Source of the DNA: an uncultured Collinsella sp.
GTDB lineage: Bacteria > Actinomycetota > Coriobacteriia > Coriobacteriales > Coriobacteriaceae
NCBI GenBank assembly: GCA_902496375.1
Contig: CABVAS010000060.1
Span: forward strand, 1 to 8,250
Direction of reading: 5' to 3'
Length of the DNA stretch: 8,250 bases
Part shown: piece by piece, positions 1 through 6,740 of the stretch
Layout of the letters: each line of letters begins with the position of its first letter
How positions within the stretch are numbered: the first letter of the stretch is position 1
Notes under the pieces: generated by a model
Told to the model about the DNA's origin: nothing
The model's input: the letters and a program-made list of their open reading frames with translations, nothing else
Databases searched by the model: none
Made by a program: the position numbers and the translations under genes

Positions 1-112
1 CGTGGCTAAGATTTCGTTTGGCCAATGGTGGAAGACCATTTGGAAGTTCTTCATCTTCATGGTCGTGTTTGGCTTGGTCATTACTGCCATTTCCGGCATG
101 CTTCCGGCGTAG
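1..112 (+). CDS. C-terminal end of an integral membrane protein, probable transporter (5' truncated)
   Basis: The frame ending in TAG at 110-112 is open to the left edge and encodes about 36 residues. A short Trp/Lys-rich stretch (GQWWKTIWKF) is followed by one strongly hydrophobic segment (FFIFMVVFGLVITAISGML), and the chain stops two residues later. This looks like the last membrane helix of a polytopic permease. A basic-aromatic stretch before a final helix occurs in YfcC/AbgT/DcuC-like ion-transporter-superfamily permeases, and Salmonella FraA, which imports fructose-asparagine, is a DcuC-type carrier. The family is a guess from one helix. The next gene begins at once, so the two are probably co-transcribed, and import of the pathway substrate is the likely job. 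Only the membrane character is seen directly. Confidence 0.6.
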   Translation, partial: VAKISFGQWWKTIWKFFIFMVVFGLVITAISGMLPA

Positions 113-116
113 GTGG
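111..116 (+). promoter_or_regulatory. Ribosome binding site overlapping the upstream stop codon
   Basis: AGGTGG overlaps the last two bases of the transporter stop codon (110-112) and lies 5 nt before ATG 122. It would be too close or internal for the alternative GTG at 113, so it decides the start. The overlap suggests translational coupling between the membrane protein and the amidohydrolase. Confidence 0.55.
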
Positions 117-121
117 TTGTG

Positions 122-1705
122 ATGTCCGATCGTTTGACGGTCCTGACGTCTAAGAGCGTCTTTACCGGTACGGGGGACCTGCCGTTTGAAGGTTTCGTAG
201 CGGTCCGTGGCAATCGAATTGAGGCTGTTGGCACCAAGTGTGAGGTAGCTTCGTATTTGACCCAGGCGGACGAGATAGTTGACCTGGGCGACCGCACTGT
301 CATGCCTGGCCTGATCGATGTGCATACCTTCTATACAGGTTGGGCGCTGCGGACGTTGGGGTCTGATCTGTCCGGCATCGCTGATGCCAAAGAGGCCGTG
401 TCGCTCTTGCGTGCATGGAAAGAAGGTCATCCGGATTGCGCGGCGGCTTTTGGCCACAACCTACCCGAAACGTTGGCATCGGATGCCGAGAACGCAAATA
501 CAGCAGCTGTGTTTGACGAGTGTTTTGGTGATATCCCTGTCGTCTGCTTTACGCCGGGCGCGGAGACCTGCGTTCTCAATGCTGCCGCCAGTGCGCGATA
601 TGGCTTTACACCCCAGGCGTGCTATGCCGAGAAGATCTGGCGCATGATGAGCGATTTCCTTGCGCTGCCCGAGGTGCGTGCCGGGTATTCGGACTACATG
701 AGCATGCTTAACGAGCGTGGCGTTACCGCCATCAAGGAAATGGCGTTTGATGACTACTACGGCTTTGCCGACGAAATGGCTCGCCGTGAGGAATCTGGTG
801 AGCTGACGGTTCGCGTCTCTATGATGTCGCAGCCGGTGGGCGCCGGTGCAAATCTGGCATATGCCCGCGAGGCGCGAGAGCGCTTCCGGGGACCGTTCGT
901 TCGTTTTTCTGGCTTCAACCGTATGACCGATCGCGGCGTATGGGCGGGGCTTGCCGAGATGATTGACCCCTATGAGGACACGGCCGATGCGGGCGCTGCC
1001 GGCAAGACGGTCGTCGAGGAACCAGAGTGGGATCTGATTGAGAGCGAGCTGCGTGCAATTGATGCTGACGGCTTCCGATATTCCTTGCATTGCCAGGGCG
1101 ATGGCGCCGTTCGTCGCACCGTGGCGCTCTATGCCTCGCTGCCTCGAGACGAGCATGGACGGATGCTTCGCCGCCATGCGATTACCGATCTCGAGAACTC
1201 TGACCCGACCGATCTTGTCGAGTTTGGCAAGTTAGGTGGAATTTGCGAGGTCTATCCGCAGATTCTGACGCTGGACCGGCGCGAGGATTGCCTATCGATG
1301 ATGCGTCGACAAATTGGCGAGACGCGACTTTTGCACAGCTGGAATCGCCGCGGCATGGAAGATTCCGGATGCACAGTGTGCTGTGGAACGGATTTGCCGC
1401 TGCTGATTCCGAGCCTTGGCGAGTCAATCTACAGCGCGTGCGGCGGATTCTTCGCCGACGGACTGCCTGTGAATGAGGTCAACACGCTGACGCTTGTCGA
1501 GCTCTTGCGCGCTTGGACTGCCGGGGGCGCGTACGATCTGATGCGCGAAGACGAGCTGGGTACGCTCGAGGTCGGCAAGCTTGCCGATATCTGCGTGCTC
1601 GATCGGGATGTGTTTGACCTCGATTATCGCGACGCACGCGATCTTGCGGTTGATATGACGATGTCGGACGGACAAATCGTGTTCGATCGAAATAAGGAGG
1701 CATAA
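122..1705 (+). CDS. Amidohydrolase, Amidohydro_3 / YtcJ-like family
   Basis: A predicted metal-dependent hydrolase of 527 residues, the usual size for YtcJ-like proteins. It starts with a beta-sandwich half (residues 4-60), enters the TIM barrel at MPGLIDVHTF (61-70), and closes with the beta-sandwich return GTLEVGKLADICVLDRD near 480-496. Visible barrel motifs are GVTAIKE with K205 (strand 4 lysine position), HCQGDGAV with H323, RRHAITD with H352, and CGTDLP with D424. The hallmark HxH of strand 1 reads H68-T-F70, so the second histidine is missing. The family hydrolyses C-N bonds in varied amides and cyclic compounds; the substrate is unknown. Beside the FrlC/FrlB/FrlD set it could release a fructosamine from an acylated or cyclised form, which is inference. 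ATG at 122 is preferred over the in-frame GTG at 113 because AGGTGG at 111-116 sits 5 nt before it. The stop is 1 nt before the next start. Confidence 0.9.
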   Translation: MSDRLTVLTSKSVFTGTGDLPFEGFVAVRGNRIEAVGTKCEVASYLTQADEIVDLGDRTVMPGLIDVHTFYTGWALRTLGSDLSGIADAKEAVSLLRAWKEGHPDCAAAFGHNLPETLASDAENANTAAVFDECFGDIPVVCFTPGAETCVLNAAASARYGFTPQACYAEKIWRMMSDFLALPEVRAGYSDYMSMLNERGVTAIKEMAFDDYYGFADEMARREESGELTVRVSMMSQPVGAGANLAYAREARERFRGPFVRFSGFNRMTDRGVWAGLAEMIDPYEDTADAGAAGKTVVEEPEWDLIESELRAIDADGFRYSLHCQGDGAVRRTVALYASLPRDEHGRMLRRHAITDLENSDPTDLVEFGKLGGICEVYPQILTLDRREDCLSMMRRQIGETRLLHSWNRRGMEDSGCTVCCGTDLPLLIPSLGESIYSACGGFFADGLPVNEVNTLTLVELLRAWTAGGAYDLMREDELGTLEVGKLADICVLDRDVFDLDYRDARDLAVDMTMSDGQIVFDRNKEA

Positions 1706-1706
1706 G

Positions 1707-2558
1707 ATGTCTGAATCCAAACCGACGCTGCGCCGCGAGCAGATTGCGGGCATGAATATCCACTACATCATGTGGTCGCTCGATTACTTCCTTGATGTGC
1801 AGCAGCGTTTGGGCTTTGAGTCCATTGAGCTGTGGTGCGCAGAGCCGCATGTGACGCTCGACCACACGGGCTACTTTGAGGCTGAGGTCCTGGCGAAAAA
1901 GGCTGCAGACCGTGGGCTTAGGTATCGTACTCTGTGCCCCGAGAACGTTGTCTATCCTTGGCAGTACTGCGCACGCAAACCGCTGCATGAACAGCGCAGC
2001 CTGGCGTACTTTAAGCACGGCATTGAGCTTGCCGAGGTACTTGGGTGCGACCGTATGTCCGTCAACTCGGGCTGGGGCGACTGGGACGAGGACCGCGAGG
2101 AAGCCTGGAAGCGCAGCCGCGAGCACTTGTCCATTCTGGCGGAGTATGCCGGCGAGCACGGTCTGGTGCTTACGATGGAAAGCCTGCGTCCCGAGGAGAG
2201 CAACCTTGTGACGACGGTTTCCGATGCGAAGCGCATGATTGACGAGGTCGCGAGCCCGTACTTACAGCCCATGGTTGATACAACCGCGATGGGCGTTGCT
2301 GGCGAGACGCTCGAGGACTGGTTTGCCACCTTTGGTGATGGGGCAATTCACGAGATGCACTTTATCGACGGTGACCCGTATGGCCATCTGGTGTGGGGCG
2401 ATGGCAAGCACGATATGGACGCCTTCGTTGCCACACTCAACGCCCATGGTTTCGACGGCATGCTGGGCCAGGAGATTACGGACGGTCGTTACTACGATGA
2501 CCCGGCGGCGGCAGATGCCAAGAACATGGCCGCATTCGAGAAATATCTGATTGACTAA
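1707..2558 (+). CDS. frlC: FrlC-like sugar epimerase, xylose-isomerase-like TIM barrel
   Basis: A 283-residue AP endonuclease 2 / xylose isomerase-like barrel. As I remember E. coli FrlC (fructoselysine 3-epimerase), the similarity runs along the chain: IELWCAEPH (40-48) matches its IEIWGGRPH, PEESNLVTTVSDA (162-174) its PYESNVVCNANDV, and LQPMVDTTAM (186-195) its FSMVDICA. The expected divalent-metal ligands are E158 (MESL), D191 (MVDT), H218 (HEMHFIDG) and E256 (GQEIT), all present. FrlC interconverts fructoselysine and its C3 epimer psicoselysine, so the protein may bring epimerised Amadori products into the pathway. Other members of this fold act on tagatose, psicose or inositol derivatives, so substrate is not proven. 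AAGGAGG at 1694-1700 is a near-perfect ribosome binding site inside the end of the preceding gene. Only 1 of its 15 Arg codons is not CGT/CGC. Confidence 0.82.
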   Translation: MSESKPTLRREQIAGMNIHYIMWSLDYFLDVQQRLGFESIELWCAEPHVTLDHTGYFEAEVLAKKAADRGLRYRTLCPENVVYPWQYCARKPLHEQRSLAYFKHGIELAEVLGCDRMSVNSGWGDWDEDREEAWKRSREHLSILAEYAGEHGLVLTMESLRPEESNLVTTVSDAKRMIDEVASPYLQPMVDTTAMGVAGETLEDWFATFGDGAIHEMHFIDGDPYGHLVWGDGKHDMDAFVATLNAHGFDGMLGQEITDGRYYDDPAAADAKNMAAFEKYLID

Positions 2559-2568
2559 AACAACTATC

Positions 2569-2599
2569 GGCCACGCAACCAACGTCATTGATTGCGGCC
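2569..2599 (+). other. Possible intercistronic RNA hairpin before the deglycase gene
   Basis: In the 61-bp gap before frlB, GGCC (2569-2572) and GCAA (2575-2578) pair with TTGCGGCC (2592-2599), leaving a 2-nt bulge. An inner CAA/TTG pairing (2580-2582 with 2588-2590) leaves a 5-nt loop. It has no U-run, so it is not a terminator. It ends 8 nt before the ribosome binding site and could affect RNA stability or processing. It is imperfect and may be chance. Confidence 0.3.
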
Positions 2600-2619
2600 A
2601 AACAAGAAAGGAACTGGAT

Positions 2620-3588
2620 ATGAACGCACACGATCTGATCAAAGAGGCAATTGCCGAGAAGGGCAAGTTCGACAGCGTCTACTGGATTGCTTGCGGTGGC
2701 TCCATGATCGATTTGATCCCGGCTCATGAGCTTCTGCAGCGCGAGGCAACCACCTTCACTTCGTATATCTATACGGCTCGCGAGTTCGATATCATGCGTC
2801 CGCGTCGTCTGGGCGAGAAGTCCCTGGTCATTGCTTGCAGCCATAGTGGCAATACCCCCGAGGTCGTCGAGGGCTGTGAGATTGCCCTTGCTGCCGGCGC
2901 TACGGTGATCGCCCAGACCGACAACGCTGGATCCAAGATTGACTCCGGCAAGTGGACCACGTGGGTCTACCCGTGGGGCGAGGGCGTGCCGCAGGCCGAG
3001 GTCCCCGCTGGCATTTCGCTGTCGCTTGCGGCCGAGCTGCTTGATCAGCAGGAGGGCTACGCCGATCTTGCCGATATGTATGCCGGTATCGCCGAGATGG
3101 ATAAGATTCTTCCCCCGGCACGTGAGAAGGTAAATGCCGAGCTGGGCGATCGTTTTGCCAAGCTTTGCCAGGAGCACGAGTTCTTCTATATTCTGGGTAG
3201 TGGTCCCAACTTTAGCCAGACCTACGGTTTCGCTATCTGCTCTCTTATGGAGATGCAGTGGCAGCACTGCAGCTACATCCACTCTGCCGAGTACTTCCAT
3301 GGCCCCTTCGAGGCTACTCAGGATGGCGTTTTTTACTTCCTGCAGATGGGCTCCAGCGAGTGCCGTGCTATGGACGAGCGCGCCCTGGCGTTCCTTAAGA
3401 CGCATACCGATACGCTGATGGTGCTCGATGCCAAGGAGTACGGTATGGAAGCCGTGCCGGCGAGCGTCCGTGCCTATCTGGACCCGGTGCTGTTCTACGC
3501 CATGAACTGCGAACTGCGTGCTGCACGCGGCAAGGTGTTTGATCACGATCCCGATTTCCGCCGCTATATGGGTGTTGTCGAGTACTAG
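2620..3588 (+). CDS. frlB: FrlB-like SIS-domain fructosamine 6-phosphate deglycase
   Basis: A cytoplasmic enzyme of 322 residues with two SIS (sugar isomerase) domains, about 15-150 and 180-310. The first carries ACGGSMID (24-31) and the phosphate-binding loop CSHSGNTPE (73-81). The second carries GSGPN (193-197), LMEMQW (209-214) and HSAEYFHGPFE (221-231). These segments, ACGGS...CSHSGNTPE and EMQW...HSxEYFHGPFE, match my memory of E. coli FrlB closely, as does the C-terminal RRYMGVVEY (314-322). FrlB splits fructoselysine 6-phosphate into glucose 6-phosphate and lysine. E224 and H227 in the EYFHGP segment are plausible catalytic residues. The amine released here could be lysine or another amino acid; Salmonella FraB does the same for fructose-aspartate 6-phosphate. 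ATG 2620 is chosen because AAAGGA (2607-2612) lies 7 nt upstream; an in-frame ATG at 2551 overlaps the previous gene and lacks a matching site. All 14 Arg codons are CGT or CGC, a sign of high expression. Confidence 0.88.
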   Translation: MNAHDLIKEAIAEKGKFDSVYWIACGGSMIDLIPAHELLQREATTFTSYIYTAREFDIMRPRRLGEKSLVIACSHSGNTPEVVEGCEIALAAGATVIAQTDNAGSKIDSGKWTTWVYPWGEGVPQAEVPAGISLSLAAELLDQQEGYADLADMYAGIAEMDKILPPAREKVNAELGDRFAKLCQEHEFFYILGSGPNFSQTYGFAICSLMEMQWQHCSYIHSAEYFHGPFEATQDGVFYFLQMGSSECRAMDERALAFLKTHTDTLMVLDAKEYGMEAVPASVRAYLDPVLFYAMNCELRAARGKVFDHDPDFRRYMGVVEY

Positions 3589-3602
3589 AAGGGACAAAGG
3601 CC

Positions 3603-4466
3603 ATGGCATTTAACGTTAACGCGCTCGGATTTGGCGACAACGTCGTCGATCGCTACGAGCATATCCACACCATGTATCCCGGCGGCAATGCGGTGAACTT
3701 CGCCGTTTATGCCAAGAAATGCGGTGCCGCACGCTCTGCATACATGGGCATTTTTGGCAATGACGCCGCTGCCGAGCATGTCATTGCAAGCCTCGAGGAT
3801 GAGGGTATCGAGCTTGACAAGTGCGAGCAGATGATTGGCGAGAACGGAGCGGCTCGCGTGACCGTCGTTGACGGTGACCGTGTCTTCCTCGGCTCCAACG
3901 AGGGCGGTATCCGTGGCGATGCGCGCTATGTCCTCGATCGCTTTGACCTTTCGTACATGAAGCAGTTCGATGTGGTTCATTCGGGCAACTATTGCTTTAC
4001 CGAGCGCGAGCTGCCCAAGCTGAAGGCTGCGGGCGTCACGGTCTCTTTTGACTTTTCGGACGACTCCACCGACGAGTACTACGAGCAGATTGCGCCCTAC
4101 GTCGATTTTGCTTTCTTTAGTGCGGCGGATGCCGCGAGTGAGGACGAGATTCGCGAGCGTCTGGCATGGGTGAAGGGCCTGGGTCCGCGTTTTGTGTCGG
4201 CTACGGCGGGTGCCGAGGGCTGCATTGCTTACGACGGCGAGCGTTATTACCGCCAGCTGGCTAAACCGGTAACGGACATGAAGGACACCATGGGGGCGGG
4301 CGACTCGTTCCTCACCTCGTTTTTGATGTGCTATCTCGATTCCGCCAAGCGTGGTGAGGATGGCGCCGAGGCCATCGAGCGCGCGCTCGACTTTGCTGCC
4401 GGGTTTGCCTCGACCGTGTGCGGTATGGAAGGTTCTTGGGGCCACGGGGCGCCAATCGTCGAATAG
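3603..4466 (+). CDS. frlD: FrlD-like fructosamine 6-kinase, PfkB/ribokinase family
   Basis: A PfkB-family sugar kinase of 287 residues, slightly longer than E. coli FrlD. N-terminal GFGDNVVDRY (9-18) and YPGGNAVNFAVY (25-36) form the sugar-binding part and match my memory of FrlD's GDNCVDIY and SGGNAVNVAVY. SFDFSD (148-153) and DTMGAGDSF (228-236) follow, with D234 as the catalytic base in the GAGD anion-hole motif. FrlD phosphorylates fructoselysine at C6 with ATP, making the substrate for the deglycase encoded 14 bp upstream. The pairing of this kinase with an FrlB-type deglycase is the strongest functional evidence in the window. The likely ribosome binding site is AAGGGA at 3589-3594, just after the frlB stop. 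All 15 Arg codons are CGT or CGC, as in frlB. The natural amine partner of the sugar cannot be read from sequence. Confidence 0.85.
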   Translation: MAFNVNALGFGDNVVDRYEHIHTMYPGGNAVNFAVYAKKCGAARSAYMGIFGNDAAAEHVIASLEDEGIELDKCEQMIGENGAARVTVVDGDRVFLGSNEGGIRGDARYVLDRFDLSYMKQFDVVHSGNYCFTERELPKLKAAGVTVSFDFSDDSTDEYYEQIAPYVDFAFFSAADAASEDEIRERLAWVKGLGPRFVSATAGAEGCIAYDGERYYRQLAKPVTDMKDTMGAGDSFLTSFLMCYLDSAKRGEDGAEAIERALDFAAGFASTVCGMEGSWGHGAPIVE

Positions 4467-4536
4467 CTTAAGAAAGCGTACGGCGGTCTGGCTATGAGGC
4501 CTTGGACAGCCGATGCAAAACAATAAGCGAAACGCG

Positions 4537-4570
4537 AAAAGGGGGCTCGCCATGTGGTGGGTCCCCTTTT
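4537..4570 (+). terminator. Terminator-like 15-bp hairpin inside the cluster
   Basis: AAAAGGGG (4537-4544) pairs perfectly with CCCCTTTT (4563-4570). Inside it GCTCGCC (4545-4551) pairs with GGTGGGT (4556-4562), using three G-U wobbles, around the loop ATGT (4552-4555). The stem is 15 uninterrupted pairs ending in four Ts, as in a short intrinsic terminator, and the A/T arms would also let it work on the opposite strand. It lies 71 bp after the frlD stop and only 17 bp before the next start codon. No convincing promoter fits between it and the next gene, so it may be a partial terminator, an attenuator or a 3'-end stabiliser for the upstream transcript. Confidence 0.7.
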
Positions 4571-4587
4571 GAGCATTGGAGAAGACC

Positions 4588-5388
4588 ATGGGTATTAAAG
4601 CGTGTGCGGCTGGTTTTTGCTGCGCGGACGTCTATCAAAACATCGGCGTGTTCTATCCGACTGGTAATGGCATTGACTGGGGTATCCATCTTGCACGAAT
4701 GGGCGTTTCGGTATCCGCCGTGTCGGTTGTCGGCAAGGACGAGTACGGAGACAAGATGAGAGAGGCGCTGGCCGCTGAGGGGTTTGATATCTCTCATCTG
4801 CGGGTGGAGGATGGCGACACCTCGGTGATGCTCATGGCATTGAAAGACGGCGTCGATCGCGTGCATCTCGAGGCAATCGATGGCGTAATGGAGACATATC
4901 GTCCGAATGAAGACGACCGGGCGTTTATCCTAGAGCACGACATCATTCACACCGACCTGTTTGGCAATTGTTTGGACCTCCTGCCCGAATGGCATGATGC
5001 GGGCAAGACGGTGGTTATGGACTTCTCGGTGTTCAGCCAGGATCCCGAATATGCATGCGAGGCTCATTTTCCTTACGTAGACTATGCGTTCATGTCGTTT
5101 GAAGAGGACACTCCGGAGCTGCGAGACTGGGTACGCCGCGTGCAGGAATTGGGACCGCGCGTTGCGGTTGCCACGCTTGGCGAGAAGGGAAGCATTGCCT
5201 ATGACGGTGAGCGCTTCTATGAGTGCGGGATCGTACCGGCGGAGAAGGTCGTTAATACCGTGGGTGCCGGCGACTCGTATATTGCCGGGTTTACCAAGGG
5301 CGTGATCGATGGCCTTGATATTCCGGCGTGTATGAAGGCGGGCGCTGAGCTGTCGTCCCGAGTGATTGGTTCGTTTGAGCCGTACTAG
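4588..5388 (+). CDS. Divergent second PfkB-family sugar kinase
   Basis: A ribokinase-fold protein of 266 residues, related to the FrlD-like kinase encoded upstream but with a changed sugar pocket. Where FrlD proteins have GDNxVD and GGNAVN, this one has GFCCADVY (9-16) and PTGNGIDWG (24-32). The catalytic end is intact: VMDFSVF (143-149) and NTVGAGDSY (223-231) with D229 as base. It is thus probably an active kinase with a different substrate, for example another fructosamine or a sugar made by the later genes; this is inference. ATG 4588 is chosen over in-frame TTG 4576 because GGAG (4578-4581) sits 6 nt before it. The gene follows a strong hairpin and has a different codon style from its upstream relative: 6 of 12 Arg codons are CGA, CGG or AGA, against none of 15. 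That suggests lower expression or a separate origin. Confidence 0.85.
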   Translation: MGIKACAAGFCCADVYQNIGVFYPTGNGIDWGIHLARMGVSVSAVSVVGKDEYGDKMREALAAEGFDISHLRVEDGDTSVMLMALKDGVDRVHLEAIDGVMETYRPNEDDRAFILEHDIIHTDLFGNCLDLLPEWHDAGKTVVMDFSVFSQDPEYACEAHFPYVDYAFMSFEEDTPELRDWVRRVQELGPRVAVATLGEKGSIAYDGERFYECGIVPAEKVVNTVGAGDSYIAGFTKGVIDGLDIPACMKAGAELSSRVIGSFEPY

Positions 5389-5415
5389 GGTTAAATGCCT
5401 GGAAAGGAGTACGAA

Positions 5416-6276
5416 ATGGTTATCGACATGTTGGTCCATCCTATGCTCTACGGCGAGATCTGTACGCCGGGTGATGAGCCTGATGGATTCGGTTTTTGGT
5501 CACGAGAATATGGTATGGGGCATATGGGCCCCATGGATTGGGATGAGCTTCAAGTCGAGATGGACGTCTGCGACGTGCAGAAGAGTGTGCTCATGCCGCT
5601 CGATGTAACCACGGCATGCGGAGGGCATTTTGGCACCAATGACCAGATTGCCATGCTGGTTGCCGCGCACCCCGATCGTCTGTGGGGATTTGCGAGCGTA
5701 GATCCGCAGGTGAGCGGTGCCGCAGACGAATTGGAGCGCGCCTTTACCGAGTTGGGGGCAAAGGGGCTTTGTCTGCATCCGGCAAAGCAGGGTTTTGCCC
5801 CCGATGATGCTGTGGCCGAGCCGCTTTACGAGCTGTGCGAGCGCTATAACAAGCCGGTGGTTTTCCATGCCGGTATGTCTTGGGAGCCTGGCGCAGAGCT
5901 CTCGCGCAGTAACCCGCTTGCATTTGAGCACACAATCGCAACGCATCCAAATGTGCGCTTTAGTTTGACCCACTTTGGCTGGCCCTGGGTGCGCGAGACC
6001 GTGGCGATGCTGCTCAAGTATCCCAACTGCTACACGGACACCTCTATCACTTACATCGATTCGCCTGAGGAGATGATGCAGCGTCTTTTCACGGTCGATA
6101 TGGGGCCGCTGTGGTATGAGCGCGCGCTATCGCATCAAGTGATGTTCGCCAGCAATACGCCGCGCTTCCGTGCATTCAAACTCAAGCGGGCGCTCGATAC
6201 CGTGCCCATGCGCGACGATGCGCGAGAAAGGCTCTACTGGGGTAATGCCCTGCGTTTTCTTGAAGGGGATGAGTAA
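5416..6276 (+). CDS. Amidohydrolase-2 family TIM-barrel protein with altered metal site
   Basis: A 286-residue barrel resembling Amidohydro_2 enzymes (the ACMSD decarboxylase and lactonase group). It shows WGFASVDP (90-97), KGLCLHP (116-122), VVFHAG (148-153) with H151, LTHFGWPW (184-191) with H186, and the C-terminal WGNALRFL (275-282), which corresponds to the usual NAxRLF helix. The first-strand metal motif, normally DxHxH, reads D4-M-L6-V-H8, and the strand-8 GTDxP motif reads ASNTP with N247. Two of the five usual metal or catalytic residues are therefore replaced, while H8, H151 and H186 remain. The protein may bind metal differently, act as a non-hydrolytic lyase, or bind without catalysis; the substrate is unknown. 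ATG 5416 is chosen over in-frame ATG 5395 because AAAGGAG (5403-5409) lies 6 nt upstream. It sits 27 bp after the second kinase and 2 bp before yjbQ, so it belongs to that transcript. Confidence 0.85.
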   Translation: MVIDMLVHPMLYGEICTPGDEPDGFGFWSREYGMGHMGPMDWDELQVEMDVCDVQKSVLMPLDVTTACGGHFGTNDQIAMLVAAHPDRLWGFASVDPQVSGAADELERAFTELGAKGLCLHPAKQGFAPDDAVAEPLYELCERYNKPVVFHAGMSWEPGAELSRSNPLAFEHTIATHPNVRFSLTHFGWPWVRETVAMLLKYPNCYTDTSITYIDSPEEMMQRLFTVDMGPLWYERALSHQVMFASNTPRFRAFKLKRALDTVPMRDDARERLYWGNALRFLEGDE

Positions 6277-6278
6277 AC

Positions 6279-6707
6279 ATGGTGACGCTCGAGACATTGA
6301 GCTATCTATCGACTGCTCCGGACCAGTTCATCGATATTACCGAAGATGTGCACGCTGCCATCGAACGCAGCTCGGTGACCAATGGCTTGGCAGCGATTAT
6401 TTTGTCGCATACGACCTGTGGAATCGTGGTAAACGAGGGGCTGCCCTGCGTGGAGACGGATCTTATGGAGACGCTTGATCGCATCGCCCCGCCAGATGCC
6501 CCCTATGCGCATGCACACTTCCTGCCGAGCTATGGAGCCACCGGCAACAACTCCTGTGGGCATATCAAGAGCATGATTTGTGGAAACAGCTGCTTCTTTC
6601 CCGTCCAAGATGGCCACATCGTGTGTGGAGGTGCCCAGAACATCTATCTTGCGGAGTTTGACGGTCCGCAGAAGCGAAAAGTGTACGTCGAGGTGCTGGG
6701 GGAGTAA
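6279..6707 (+). CDS. yjbQ: YjbQ/UPF0047 family protein
   Basis: A small protein of 142 residues, the normal family size. It shows the YjbQ pattern: FIDITEDVH (17-25), SHTTCGIVVNEG (43-54), D61, the His-rich YAHAH (76-80), GNNSCGHIKS (89-98), a VQDGHIVCG turn (109-117) and EFDGPQKRKV (126-135). Some family members show secondary thiamine-phosphate synthase activity when overproduced; the true role is unsettled. The usual GTWQ near the end reads GGAQ (117-120), losing a tryptophan that is common in the family. Its place between an amidohydrolase and a BtpA-like gene hints at a role in sugar-phosphate or phosphate-ester chemistry here rather than thiamine synthesis, which is inference. The start is 2 bp after the previous stop, with a weak GAAGGGG (6262-6268) ribosome site 10 nt upstream, so translation is probably coupled. 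Confidence 0.9.
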   Translation: MVTLETLSYLSTAPDQFIDITEDVHAAIERSSVTNGLAAIILSHTTCGIVVNEGLPCVETDLMETLDRIAPPDAPYAHAHFLPSYGATGNNSCGHIKSMICGNSCFFPVQDGHIVCGGAQNIYLAEFDGPQKRKVYVEVLGE

Positions 6708-6740
6708 CGTCCCCGCGATAACCCTATGAAGGAGCACGTC

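Noticed and set aside
461..1177. Minus-strand open frame of 238 aa, and 226 aa at 1479-2159
   Set aside because: Antisense shadows of the amidohydrolase and epimerase genes; low-complexity basic composition, no motif and no ribosome site.
4502..4530. Possible promoter: TTGGAC at 4502-4507 with a downstream A-rich patch
   Set aside because: No acceptable -10 box at 16-18 bp spacing (AAGCGA at that position), so not supported.
2476..4589. Long open frames on the minus strand (377 aa at 2476-3609 and 334 aa at 3585-4589)
   Set aside because: They lie opposite the deglycase and kinase genes, have no recognisable domain, and arise from the GC-rich third codon positions of the real genes.
6699..6714. 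Small GGGGA/TCCCC hairpin over the yjbQ stop codon
   Set aside because: Only 5 bp with a 6-nt loop and no U-run; too weak to call a terminator.
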